Shown here: in pieces, positions 10,755 through 24,420 of the stretch
Numbering within the stretch: position 1 is the stretch's first letter
Layout of the letters: every line of letters starts with the position of its first letter
NCBI GenBank assembly: GCA_026874595.1
Contig: CM049315.1
Location: 18,313,664-18,377,663 of the forward strand
Reading direction: 5' to 3'
Origin: Sipunculus nudus
Lineage: Eukaryota > Annelida > Sipuncula > Golfingiida > Sipunculidae
Length of the DNA stretch: 64,000 bases
Notes under the pieces: generated by a model
Told to the model about the DNA's origin: nothing
Databases searched by the model: none
The model's input: the letters and a program-made list of their open reading frames with translations, nothing else
Translations under genes and position numbers: made by a program

Positions 10755-11981
10755 TCTTATACTATTAAAATTTAAAAAAATTAATATCAAGGCACAATAT
10801 ATACGGAAAATGTATTAATTCCTGACGACTTTATATCGGAAACAGGTCTTAGTGCAGGGTGCATGTAGGAATATGTTCAACTTTAATGTGTTATATCCTC
10901 TTTGTATATATTAAGTTTCTGTCGGTATGTGAAATATCTTTATATGGTTATAAAGATGAACATGTTGTACATGCATAAACTTTTTTTATATATTAGACTG
11001 CAGTTTAAATAACTTTATACTGATCACCTAGCTTCTTTCTCGCAGAATTTTTTTTCAAATCAAACATCTTACTAATTCACCAAAGAGACCACAAACAGTA
11101 CTGTATCGTCTTTTTCATCACGTAGGCATGAAAAACTTCAAAAGTAAATCATATACACAACTACTGTCATTCACAAATTCAGAAATTGTTAAGGAGTAGA
11201 GGCCGTCCACTTTCAGCTATAGAAGAGTTTAAATCTCTGAAAAGGCATAAAGATTTAAAGGTTTCGAAAATATTTTAGCTGACTTAAAATTATATTACCT
11301 ATAGTAACTGATGTTTAACCATTGAGTTTTCCTTTCGGTCGTGGTTTCAGCTGAACTTTGGACTGTCCGTTAGGAGGGCATCAATTTTGACTGGTACATG
11401 TTGCAAAAAGAAAGTATAAACATCAAGTCTGTAACGATACATACCAAGATACTTCACTCACGATACGAAATATGACACGGTATACGTATATGCCGATTTC
11501 TCATTTCAAGTCCGCCATGCCGTTCCCTGCACCGCTTCAGGAATTCTGCTTTTACTTAAAGGGTCACGACTTACGCTGCCCTCAGAGTATACATTCGTGT
11601 CTCATCCCCGCGCCCTTATCGAACCGTGACGGATTTATTTCTCCCAGTTTAGGAGGGAGAGGCCTCCGTCTGCTCAAAGCAAGTACTGATGGTTTACAGT
11701 TGTGGAGAAAGTCATACATCAATGACCAGTACGGGATCTAAACTCTTTTTCTCATATGAGTACATGTGTACATACACATTCGAATTGTAATTAGAAGTAT
11801 ACTTTCACATTTTCAATATGCCTCGAGTTCTCAAGGGCTATTAAGTTATCTCTTATCTCTTATCTCTATCAAATCAAGTTATTAATTATTTATTTTCATC
11901 ATTTTCATGTCAGGTTTGACGTTTCTACTATATAAGTTCTTGGAAACATTACAGCTTGATCTATCGCACAAAATGTTTTGT
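10755..11981 (+). other. Probable long 3' UTR of receptor 2
   Basis: AT-rich sequence follows the TAA stop. A weak ATTAAA lies at 10764, and a GC-richer, ATG-started frame at 11472-11741 (89 codons) resembles no known protein. The first canonical poly(A) signal comes at the end of this stretch. Confidence 0.35.
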
Positions 11982-11987
11982 AATAAA
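11982..11987 (+). terminator. Poly(A) signal AATAAA, likely receptor 2
   Basis: AATAAA is followed within about 25 bases by a T/G-rich stretch, the usual arrangement of a cleavage site. It lies 1.2 kb after the stop, so use of the weaker ATTAAA at 10764 is also possible. Confidence 0.4.
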
Positions 11988-12937
<950 letters not shown>

Positions 12938-13439
12938 GGGCTACGATATGATATATTGGAAAGGTTATAATGCCTTTTTCGTGGAGAAGCATCAGCTACG
13001 AAATTGTGAATCATTATCACTTTCAAAATTATATTAAACAAGACTGACAAACTATTTTATGTTGCCACAAGAGCCATACATAAGAAATTCATACATTGAT
13101 TTAATAAGAAAGTTACTTATTATCAAGTGATACGTCTGTGCAATGTAAATTAAGAATAAAAAATAATTATTAAAAAACTTGTTATATATAGCCGCACAAT
13201 TCATACACATGCAACCCGTTTTATTTATTTATTTATTTTTTTGCTCATTCGGAAGGTAAACTTATAATTAAGTAAAAAATCTGTGTAAAAGCATGTACTA
13301 ACCACAAGTGAATAATACAAGAATTTGTAAGCTTGACTTAACAACCAACCGTTGCTTATCCTAAAATACTAACGGGATAAACGAGGTGATAGGTCTAAGA
13401 ATGCAATACAAAAACCATGTTTAGTTTTTTTTTTTTTTT

Positions 13440-13760
13440 TGCAAGAGTTTAAAGTTCGCAATATTCGCGAGAGAAAAAATACCGCGAAATTAAACCCTCA
13501 TCTACACAGATGACCAGTCATTGATACTGTGCCCTCACTGACATATAATGTACGTTATACATGTCTGTACTACTGTAGCCTCAAACTCAGTTGGCAAAAA
13601 AAAATGATTTTATTAAAATAGTCACCATCGAATAACTGATATAAAAATGTATTCATATTCTGTGCATTTTTACAGTATGGCGAGATGGCGACAATGTTAC
13701 CCCCGCGAATACTTTGACAATCGCGAAATTTCAACCACGCGAATTGAATTTAAATCCAGA
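13440..13760. repeat. CGCGAA-ended candidate MITE
   Basis: The left part has ATTCGCGAG and CCGCGAAATT, and the right part has CGCGAAT, TCGCGAAATTT and CACGCGAATT. Such clustering of CGCGAA in CpG-poor, AT-rich DNA suggests the two ends of a small inverted-repeat element, but the ends do not align cleanly. Confidence 0.3.
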
Positions 13761-15021
13761 AGTATACTTAGTACAGGAAACCAGGATATCACAAAAAAAG
13801 TGATATTCATCTAGTGGTTCTCTGATCTTTCAGTCCGGTGCCCACAAATAAACAACCCGTATCAAATGTTATATTGAACAATGTTAGTGCTGGTGCCTTG
13901 TTTATGCTCGAAGTTGCAGATTTCCTCAAAACTATAAACATTTTAGATAATATATGGCATTCTAATTTTTTATAATCCTTTTGAATAAATAAACAACCCG
14001 TATCAAACAGAACGTGCATTGCGCTAGAGCTCCACATTGACCAAATACTGGTGCTATGAACTTTTTAATTCCGTGTTTGTAAATAAACAGTTTATTTAAA
14101 ATAAAGGATTATTTAATTTCCTGCTGGATCATATTTTTGCCAGATATGACGAAAAATATCCATTTACTATAGATATATTGACTTTTTTAAAATAATTCTT
14201 ATGCATGTGAAATTTACTTATATCATATATATTCCAGAATATAACGAACCCGCCATACAGTGAACCGTGCACTATTATATCGAACCAACTGTCACAGGAA
14301 ATGGGAGATAAAAGGTTTTTCGATTAAGGTTTTATAAACTGTCTATCATAATAACCCACCAAAAGGTTCACACACGCATGCGCACGCTCACTCACACGCA
14401 CGAACGCGCATACCCGCTGCCTAGAAATTAACCAGTTTGTATTTGTGTTCGCACCACAGCTTTTGAACTCCTTATATACCACAATGGCCCCCATCACCAC
14501 AATTACTGTCAGATCACTGTTATTAAGAATGGTTGTGGCCCCTTTTATTCTTTTTTTTTAATAAACAAAAAAGAGTACTTAAGGATACATAAAAACGATA
14601 TAAACATAGATGTACATCTACACAAATACTTTATAAGAATAACGATACACAAACATGTAAACAAACATGTCACTGGCTATGCTCTTTTGAAAATCATGTT
14701 AAGCTAAATCTTTAGCAACTAATTTAACCTTATGAATGATAGAACCAGATCAAAAAAGAATCACACAAAAGAACCTGCAACACAGTATAAAAGTATTTAT
14801 CCCATATCAATAAGTCGAATTACTGTTACTTAGTTGGTTTAATTAAATTCTTTATGGAGGTTTGCTTTAGCTACTTTATAATGCTGAAAAGTTTATCCCA
14901 TTTAATGTGGTGTTTATTTTCCTTACCTCTTTTAACTGCTATATGTTGTTCTATTGTATGTAAATCTTTCATTTACACACCAAAACCCTGAAACGTCGGT
15001 ATTTTCTAGTAGCATCTACAA

Positions 15022-15028
15022 TTATATA

Positions 15029-15076
<48 letters not shown>
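15022..15076. repeat. (TA)n microsatellite
   Basis: A near-perfect TA run of about 50 bases; the overlapping frame is an artefact. Confidence 0.9.
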
Positions 15077-15077
<1 letters not shown>

Positions 15078-16400
15078 TCTTTGCAATAATTATAAAATCC
15101 CTATCTCAAAGATACGGCCGCCTCCTCCGTACTGAGTCCATAAGTGACGGAGTTTCACAACATTTGTCACAGGGCAAGGTTTATTGTTTGTACGTCATGT
15201 TGCTGTCACATAACGCAAGGAATGAAGGTTTTAAATGCATGTAATATAAATGAATGGGGTAATTAGTCAAATCATTCAAACCTGTTTATGACACGAAATG
15301 ATTATAGATGGTTATATCACATCCACTGATACCTTCCTTTGACGGAGGTTTACTTTGTTCATAGGCTTAATTTTATGTAGTCAACGTTGATAACGCTTAT
15401 GCCGTATGCCGTATAAATCCATAGCTAGTTTATCGCACAGCTGGAAGATAAAATCATTTCTTGCATATAAACTTGTTTATAAATAAATGCATTTTGGATC
15501 TTATCTGTAACTAATGACACATGGTAATGTAATATATCACTCCGATATAACCACTTTCCCAGCCAACATCCTTCCATTCTTAATATTGTTTTTAATGCTT
15601 AACTTTATTATATGAACTTTACAGCATAATTCACACTGTTCACTGAGACTTGAGTTCTAGTTCATAGCCAACTTCACCTCACAGTACGAAAAATTTCGTG
15701 GCTTTGTTTCACGATCCACGTTACCTTTACAGAAGCCATATTATATAGCATAGATTCCAATATTCTCCAATTTTCATATATAGATATCTTAAGTTTTTCT
15801 TAAAAATATCATTTCAAATCTTTTTAAATATTTCTTAATAATTGAATTTGTTTAAACCTTGAACGGGTTTGTTACAAATGATTTTTCACCTTACATGAGA
15901 ATTATACAGAATGTTAAGACAAAGTATACACAGTTTTCACAAGAAATGGCAGGAGCATGAACATGCAAGACAGGTATTAAGCATACGATCAAGGAAACAA
16001 TATCCGACACTTCAGTGTGAAATGTTCTAAAAACAATTTGAGCAACACTTTTTAAGGTTTTGGAACAATGCCTTTTCTCATGGAACCTTTCTCTAACCAG
16101 GTATGCAATCCTATAAGTGACTATGGCATAAATGATTTTAAAACTAAACGTATAAAAACGTCTGGGTAAAGTCTACAAAGATGAGTAAGTTTAGATGACA
16201 TTTTATCAAAGAAATGCTGCATATGATTCTTACAGATAAGATCACATAAAGCTTAAGTACTTTTATGTTTGGTCCAACTAATATGTTTGGGGCATTAATA
16301 CATAGTCAATAATCCCTGAACGAGTCGAGTGTATAACATAACAAGTTTTGTTGATAAAAATATATGATAAAATGTGTTCGCGCAAAGTGCCTTGTGGAGT

Positions 16401-16612
16401 ACCGGCTTCTATGGATCAGGGGTAGAGCCGAGGCGGTGAGATTCTAACGGTCGGCCCCCACCCAGGGTGAGCGCTCTGCAGGCTTTATGGGAAAGCTGTG
16501 CCCCACACCTGTGTACCACTCACAAACGAATGGGTCTTTTGGGGGTTCCTCTGTGTTATGACCCAACCGTGAAAATAAGTACATACCCAGGACCAGGGGC
16601 GAAAGGCCATAC
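16401..16612 (+). mobile_element. tRNA-derived SINE, internally deleted copy
   Basis: This aligns along its length with the SINE at 20321-20590: the A-box region ATCAGGGGTAGAGC, then GAGGCGGTGAG, the CTCTGCAGGCTT block, the GGGGGTTYCT block and the GTGTTATGACCCA block. Relative to that copy it lacks 41 bases between GTAGAGC and CGAGGCGG. The loss removes the B box, and both breakpoints carry AGC. Confidence 0.75.
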
Positions 16613-17179
16613 ATCCATATTGTAAAGTCAGATTTGTTTTTTTTTCATATTACAAAATATCATTTAATATCAATAAGCATTATTTCAAATTAAATAATTG
16701 TTTTCAGCCAGTATGATTATACCTTGACAGGTGTATTATGGTTTTGCGCCATGCCCAGACTCGAGTCCAAAACGATTTGTGGTGCGTTGTCTTTTGAAGT
16801 CAAGTCTTGAAAGGGAGGTTACCGTTAACCAGGCACCCGTCTTAAATACCCTGAAGCTGTACATACAGTTAATTAAGTTCTGTTTTAGTTATCCAGTCTT
16901 CGTCTTGTTTGCATAGAACACTGCTGTAATACTGCGCTGTAACATGTATTGTATATAAATAAGGGATGAAAGAACCTGGGGAATGGAACTTTAGGTTTTT
17001 TGAATGACCGTCGGTTGGTTGTTCTGTTAGGAACATAATTAACAAATAAGAAAGGGTTTTTATAACATTTTTTTTTCAGATTTTGTATGTATCAGAAAAA
17101 CTATTTTTTAAAGCATTTTATACCATGGCGTTATTAAGGCAAAACCACTGTTATTCACTAGTACTACGAGAAAAACTTA

Positions 17180-17472
17180 TAATTTTTCGAACGGGATGAA
17201 CTTTCCCAAGCCTGCGATGTAGACAGGTGTGAGCTAATTTAATCCGCCTTTATTCAGGCTGACAGAGATGACCTGTGGTGCAACCATCGAATTGGCGAAC
17301 CTTAGGACACAAACATTTTTTTCGACCTGAAGCCATAGATTTCTCTCGGCGCTTACAAATGTTCGATCAGGATCCTTATCACATTTCAGACCAGCTGACG
17401 CAGCATGCTTGAAGAGGTGTACGCGGTGTCTCATAGTGTTTTCTCGTTAACGCGGTCTCTCATAGTGTTTTC
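17180..17472 (+). repeat. Dispersed repeat family 2, copy 1
   Basis: It shares ordered blocks with 19220-19505: ACAGGTRTGA, CTAATT.AA.CCGCC, GATGACCT.TG, TTGG.GAACC.TA..ACACA, and TCATA.GTG.TTTCTC at the end. Open frames inside (17234-17434, minus) are not meaningful. The class is unknown. Confidence 0.55.
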
Positions 17473-17831
17473 TCAATAATATCATTTTTATAATCTTTAT
17501 GCTTATCAGTTATGTTTATTGAATAAAGAGTTTATGGAAAGTACTAACGAAATGCAGAACAATTAAATGGTTAACATATACATACACGCATCATGAGGTT
17601 AAATGTCGGATGAAATACACAAATTTTGGACATTCCATTCTAATAAATGTTTGTATTATTGATAGAGTTGCCTTGGATACCATCCCAGATAGTATTTCTA
17701 CGACGATTAGATGCGTTCTTTCTTTCCCTCTGCCTGGTGCTGTGAACTGACCAAGCAAGGAGTTCGTCCTGGAGGGTCAAAGGAATGCCACCGATTGCCA
17801 CCGTAAGTAAGAATAGTGCCTAATATCTGGA

Positions 17832-17961
17832 CGATGTCCCCCGATTGTCGGCGATATTTTACCACACTCTACGACTTCCTACGATCGTCTGCGATTTCCA
17901 ACGACTGTTTGAGATATCCTAAGATTGTCTGCAATATCTTAAGATAACCTACCACACGTCC
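17832..17961. repeat. 20-base degenerate minisatellite
   Basis: About six consecutive units of exactly 20 bases, typified by CGATCGTCTGCGATTTCCAA, with neighbouring units differing at several positions. Confidence 0.75.
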
Positions 17962-18712
17962 TCAATTTCGGAAGATGTTCAATAATTTACAATTCATGGA
18001 TTTCTTGTGCTTCATACTTTTCCAGTGGGGACCTGTCACAAATGGCTATATCCTAACATATTACAGACGATACCGCGAAAAATCGTAGGAAATTTCTTCA
18101 TGTCAAGCCTGCTTAACATGGCCCTATCGCTAACACGAAACATGCAATTCTGAAAGGTTATATAATATTGCGGTCACAGGAATATTAGTCTAGTGAACTA
18201 TGGTCATAAGCATAAGCAAAACAGTCTCACTAGTACATCAAACAATTTATTATTCCATAGGAATTAAAGTCATGTCTGATGTATTTAGTGTTTTAGTGTA
18301 AAGCCCTCCTCCTTTTTACCTGCATGTCTAACGACATGGCCTGTAAGGTACAGGCAAAAAGCAACTTTTAATTTTTTTTTGGTTCTTGAGATGATTGTGT
18401 AAGTGAGGGGTAACTGGACTATATATATGCATTTTACTTTTTGTGATTGTTACAGAGCCAGCCAGCGAATGAAGACTAGAGCCAAGTTAATCGTGTAATT
18501 CTGATGGGCGCTGAGAGATGGTTTCCCCTTGGGACACCAAAGTAAACAGACTAGGATGTATAAACATAAGGGACCAGCGCTGATGTCTGTGTGTGATGTA
18601 AGGTTATCAATATTTACACTTTCATTTCATGTCAGTTTGACGAGGCAGATGGTGTGTATTTTCGTTGTGTTTTACGTGATGTTTATAGCCTCTGATTTGC
18701 ATTAATGACGCT

Positions 18713-19078
18713 TTTACAAAAATCATTATCATGCGGTATATTCTTTTCATAACACAACAAAAGACAGTGAAGAACGGGCCTTAGCAGTTCCTGTCTATAG
18801 GATATTTCCCTATTTAAAATGAACCAATATAAGTGGGATTGATTACAGCTCGCTTATTCTCTATTTCGTTACCTATATTTGGTTTCGAAACAAAGATTTT
18901 ACAAGAATCATTATCATGCGGGCATATTCATTGCCTAACAGAACAAAAGACTGTGATGAACGGGTCTTGGCTGTTTATTTCTATACAACCTGTCCTATTT
19001 TACATGAACATACATAAGTGGTTTTTGATTATAGCCCGCTTATTATCTATCCCGTTTCCTCTATGAAACAAAACTCTG
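18713..19078 (+). repeat. 185-base tandem duplication
   Basis: Two units start at 18713 (TTTACAAAAATCATTATCAT) and 18898 (TTTACAAGAATCATTATCAT) and stay alignable to their ends, including CAAAAGAC.GTGA.GAACGGG and CCCGCTTATT / CTCGCTTATT. Divergence is moderate, so this is an old duplication. Confidence 0.8.
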
Positions 19079-19219
19079 TGAAGTGGAAAGTTTTCCCTGA
19101 AATGTCAAAAGGCTTTGTACGATAACGACAAAGGAACATCTATTTTGCTGGTAATCTGGATCACCATAAAATATGTTTTTATTTAAGGGGATTCTTTACC
19201 AATGCCAATCCAATTGCCA

Positions 19220-19505
19220 CTGAGATTTTTCTAATTTGAAAGTTAACCCAACCTTACCTGGAAGCACACAGGTATGATCTAATTGAAGCCGCCCTTGATC
19301 CGGCGGGATGACCTCTGATGGAAGCTTCAGGTTGGTGAACCGTAACACACATTTCCCTTGACTTGGATTCATATATTTCCTGCGATTACGAACCGCACGT
19401 TAATGATTTATCCGTTATAATCCGGATCTAGTGATCCAGAATGCTAGCGGAGGTATGCGCTCTATATAGCTTCCCACTTCATAAGTGCTTTCTCCATCAA
19501 TTGAA
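19220..19505 (+). repeat. Dispersed repeat family 2, copy 2
   Basis: It aligns with 17180-17472 over its length and shares CTTGGATTCATATATTT and a cysteine-like GATTACGA / CTTACGA block with 23321-23530. Confidence 0.55.
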
Positions 19506-20320
19506 CTATCGAAGTAGGAACAAAATTGACATAGAATCTTAAAGTTATGCAAAAATAATAAAAATGGTAAACATTTTTATAAAAATATATCGTTTGATTG
19601 ACTTGTTAGTCTTGTAATTCTGTGGAAACGTCTAGGGTTGTTCTTCACAAACGGCATTTGTTGTGCAAACATGTATGCATAACTAAGCTGAACACCGCTG
19701 TGAATTCAAAGTAAATGTTTGATGTATCATTGTGAGTATTAACACTTGTCTGCCATGTCAGCTCCACAAGCTAAATGGGATATCTTCATCAAGTGAAAAC
19801 CCAGAGACTTTCCTTGACTTATTAATGACCCATTCACATGCAGCCGTTTAATTATTTCTGCATATGAAGTGACATGTGACATTTCTTGTACACGTAGGCT
19901 TAAAAACCAGAATTATTATATTTGATACAAGAAGCTTTCGACATTTAAACCATATCCAATTCATGTAGGATATGAGGACTTCAGACATGAAAACCCAACT
20001 ATGTTGATTTTTTTTCATACATTTGATGTGTCTGCTCTGAGGTATTAACCTGCTTTGCTTTTGAACACTGCGGTTCCGCCATGGCTGGTATGACTGCTAG
20101 GTTCAGTATTTACAAATGTAGCCTTGACACTTCCAACATTTAGTTCAAATGGATGATGACAGAAATTCACTTCTCTGAAGGTACGATGAACCCGTAATAA
20201 CTACTGTGAGACGAAATAACTCATAACTTCATATAAAATACAGCCTGTCATAACAATTACCTAATTGTCTTCTTTATTCGCAGCATGAGCATAATTTAGT
20301 GCAATCCTGAATGCAACTGG

Positions 20321-20590
20321 GCCGCCTTCTGTGGCTCAGGGGTAGAGCACAGGACTCAAAACCGGGTGACCGGGAGTTCGAATCTCAGCCGAGGCGGTGA
20401 GATTTATCACGGTCCCCTAAGGTCGGTTTCCTGCTCTGCAGGCTTAATGGGAAGGCCGTGCCCGACGACCGGGTTTCACCCACAACCGAGTGCGCCTTTC
20501 GGGGGTTTCTTGGTGTTATGACCCAGCAATAGGGACGATTACACACCCAGGGCCGGCAGGTGCAGGAGTCAAAAGGCCTGGTTAACACCA
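20321..20590 (+). mobile_element. tRNA-derived SINE, full head
   Basis: The head has a pol III A box in TGGCTCAGGGGTAGAGC (20332-20348) and a B box in GAGTTCGAATCTC (20374-20386). GCCGCCT at 20321 can pair with AGGCGGT at 20392-20398, recalling an acceptor stem. The body (CTCTGCAGGCTTAATGGGAA, then TTTCGGGGGTTTCTTGGTGT) is shared with 16401-16612. The minus-strand frame 20385-20591 is a shadow of this element. Confidence 0.8.
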
Positions 20591-23500
20591 AGATATAATA
20601 TGAGAGGAAGTTTATGATACGACCCTATCACCTAGTCCGAAACCAGAATGGAATTGTGCAGATGTACATATACCTAGTATTAAGCTAGCATTGCAAAATA
20701 AATGCGGTTACCTCCACCAAAAAATATACATATATTTATATATGGATGAAACTGTAAAAACAACTGCATAAACACAGATTTATGTATCAGAACTGTCTTG
20801 AAAGTGTCCATGGATATGTTTGAATATACAGAATATCCCTTTGCATAATTCTTATACATTTTTGTAAAACATTGAAAACGGATCAAGTTTTCTTTCACAA
20901 TTATGATTTCACAAAATGACATTTTATAATTTACCCGTAATTTACAAAATTAGGAAATGTTGTCCTCCCCTAAATTAACAAGACTGACTAAATGTGCTTC
21001 CATGGTAGATGCAACAACAGAACTAGACAATACGTTTTGTTTGGATTTTCAGGACGACATATGATCACTTTTCTGCACTTTCCGTGAGCGAACATACGGA
21101 TTCATCTAGTACGGCCTCTGGATTTTTGCTTAAAAATATTAAATATGTAATAATAAATCCTTATTTTTATGGAAAACATCAATTTCTTCATGTACGCAAA
21201 AGATAAAAAATTACTTAAGAAGCAAAATTATGTGCATGCTAATATACATTTGCAAATTTACCTTCTGAGATCGTGCAGATATAGTTTTACTTATGTTAAT
21301 TTATTTCAGAGTTATTTATTCTCACAAATGTAAATGTCAGCATGTGAAAAGGGCTTTATTTAATTTATGTGAGTTTCTTTTTTTTTGTAAAAAAAATCGC
21401 TCCACGGGGGGAATCACTTACCGAAAATGACGAAATTATTGCTCACATGATAAACTCTTATGACAGTAGATATTTCCATATCGTATTTGTGAAATTCTTT
21501 CTTTAATGAGGGTAATAGGTACCACAAGAATGCTGCTATAAGAATATTTTCTATGTTGTTAAGCATTTTCTGTTTTACTGCGGGAGGACTGAAATAATCT
21601 AGCAATTATAACCTGTAGGTCGAACATTAGAGTCAAGCTCTTGCTTTCTATATAGATTTTACCATTTGCTTCAAGACACTGACAGGGAAGACCAAGCCTT
21701 TATTCTGAAGGCTGACATTTATCGCTGTGTATGTTTTGACTTTGACTGTTAGTCCTTATAAAACATATAGATTTCATTTGTCATTTTTTTAAAAGTCAAT
21801 ATACTGCTGCCAAGATCATTACTATTTACCAAGGTTTACACTGACACATTTGCAATCAATTGACCAATGGTGGTATAGGTCTTGGGGTCTCATGATTGCA
21901 AAGTTGAAAACTCTGATGAAACAAATGGTGCGCAAATACTGCCTTTGAAGAAGGAAGTTTACTGGATGAAAATAACGATGAGCAATGAATTCGTTAACTA
22001 AAGCGCACAATAGTTAAGAGTCGTCTGGGGTGATCAAACACGTGACAACATTTCAATGCAAAAGCATTAATAAATATGATATATTAAATTAAATAGTTAT
22101 CAAAGGAACTGTTGATGTTGTATCGCATTTGTATTTAAATTGTGAATATGTAGAAGATATTGTTATACTGTTTACCCTCGGTATCTCGCCAACATTAGGA
22201 CTCTAGGAAGTACTGGCGGTAAGTGAGGACGGCGGATGATTATTTGGGTATCATTGTTGTATTTATTTGGGGAGAAAAGATAACTGAAAACAAATAAATG
22301 CAGAAGGTTTTTATACGTCATTTTACATATATAACTTCACAGTCATAACTGTTCTGGGAAATCTTAACAATAGCACATGCTTTTGACGGATAGAAGCGAG
22401 GGCTCACTAAAAATCATCTTTGGCGGTAGGCAGACTTCACTTATGGAATGAAAGTACGTATATATACTCAACAAATTAAACAAGACTGTATCTAGATTAA
22501 TCATCTAAGAATGAAGACTTTACCAGAAATACAGAATGGTATGTTTGTATTGATAGCATATTTTGTCTGGGTGCATTTTGTCCCCTATATTAATTGTTAT
22601 TAACCGCTACAAAAAATCGCTACGTTTAAATATAACCGCAAGATTATCATATAATACGCGGATTTTAGAAAATAAAAAGTTCCCACATTCACTAATGTAT
22701 TCACTAAGTATGAACTATATAAAGTGGAATTCCATCCTACACGTAATTTCTTTACTAGACTTGCGAAATTCCAGCTATTTATATATGCGGATATTTTCCA
22801 CTATGAGTTCAGATGATTTTCAAGAATGTGTGGGAATTCCCGATAGCTTTGGGACAATAATAACTACTAACATCAGCAATCATATCCATGACGTCTGTTT
22901 ATCGCTCAGTCTCACTGTCAGTCTTGTAACCTTTTGTACCTCTAATACGATTAAATGAAATTGTTATGTGAAATGTATGAGGAACCTAAAGGCGCTTCTT
23001 CAAAAGTGCGTCGATTCAAACATTGCCCAAAGCCAGCCACGGCTATATATAAAAAAGTCCATATATACTATATGGTCTTCTTTTCGGGCAATTAGCAGTA
23101 AAATAACAGAAACAAATTGCTTCATGGTACCTCTGCTAGGAAGTAAACTGTTGTTTGCTCGACTGATGGGTTAGTCGGTTGATTGGTTGGTTCATCTGTT
23201 AACTAATAACAAAAATCATTAAAATTTGAGAAATAATCCATTAACTAAGTACTCAAGATAACCATAATATATATATATTTTTTTTTACCATTTCGAGATT
23301 ACACACACCACCATAATTTGTTTATCCTTGTGGAGGCCTGGAGTCATTCACTTACACTTGGACCGTCTTTGTTCTAGCGGATATAGCTGATCTGTGATGC
23401 AGCCATCCTGTTGATGAACCTGATCACTAATATGGGCTTGGATTCATATATTTTATTCGCTTACGATGCAAAAAAGTTTGGTCAGGATATACGCGGAGGC

Positions 23501-24093
23501 ATATATGTGATCTATGATTGCTTTCTAATGTAAATAATGTTTTAGTGTGCGTGCATATGTGTATACACCATATGTGGGTGCGTTTGCCCGCGTGTTCTGT
23601 TGTGCTTGTATAAAGCAATGGCATGTGTGTGTGCGTCTCTGCGTGTATGTGTCATGATGCAGGTACGTGATTTGTATAACTGACTAACTGAGGGCGTTAT
23701 AGATAATTTGATATAAAGATCCATTAACCCTTGTACTATCGTATGGCATTATCAAAATAACCACATCGTCTGAAATATATCTTTTATTTTTGTTTGCAGA
23801 CACCATAACAACCCACATATAATTCATCGAGGGCTCAATTAATTATGGGAGATAAAGATCTGTGTACACGCATATCAAAATAATTTTCATAATTAGGTAT
23901 AATATCCCTTTATATACAAGGATTGCACAAATGAACATCCTTGTTAATCAACTGCATGAATATAAATAATAATGTGTTCATTGAAACGGGCTGTGGTCAA
24001 TGCTGATGTTCTGAGTAATAAGGATATAATAATATTCATAAAGTTGCAGTTTTTTTTAATTTGGTAACGACAATCTGACAAAACCACATTTTA
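20591..24093. other. Intergenic, nothing gene-like
   Basis: AT-rich DNA. The longest frame (22563-22958, 131 codons, plus) starts with a low-GC stretch and resembles no known protein. It contains repeat family 2 copy 3. Confidence 0.4.
23321..23530 (+). repeat. Dispersed repeat family 2, copy 3
   Basis: It shares CTGATCTGTGATG, GTTGATGAACCTGATCAC and CTTGGATTCATATATTT with the copies at 17.2 and 19.3 kb. It is the most diverged of the three. Confidence 0.5.
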
Positions 24094-24420
24094 ACCAGAA
24101 TATGCATTCTCAGGAATGCAGGGCTCCGCCATGTATGATAATGTGGGATACTCCACAACCCTCAGGCTGGTTTTAATTCACTCATTGTCCCATTTTCCAA
24201 GGTTCTTTGTGCATGCGTATGTTCCCCCCAACAAGTGTTTACATTCAATTATTCGGCCCATATTCCCGTGTTCAATTGGACATATGTGACCAATATCTAA
24301 TCGATTCTTTATTGGCCCAATCCAGGGTGCCCTGGAAATTTCATGGGATTCCGTTCATGACTGCGTGAGTTATGAGTTATGTTGTAAACTCACACCCCCC
24401 CCCCCCCACACACACACACA
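24094..24420 (+). repeat. Dispersed repeat family 1, copy B
   Basis: It shares GCATTCTCAGGAATGCA, CTCCGCCATG, TTCGGCCCATATTCCC, ATCGATTCTTTATTGGCCCA and CCGTTCATGACTGCGTGAGT with copies A and C, then ends in CACA/C15/(CA)n. Confidence 0.6.

Noticed and set aside
22563-22958. 131-codon plus-strand frame
   Set aside because: AT-rich codons, no conserved motif, no splice or Kozak support.
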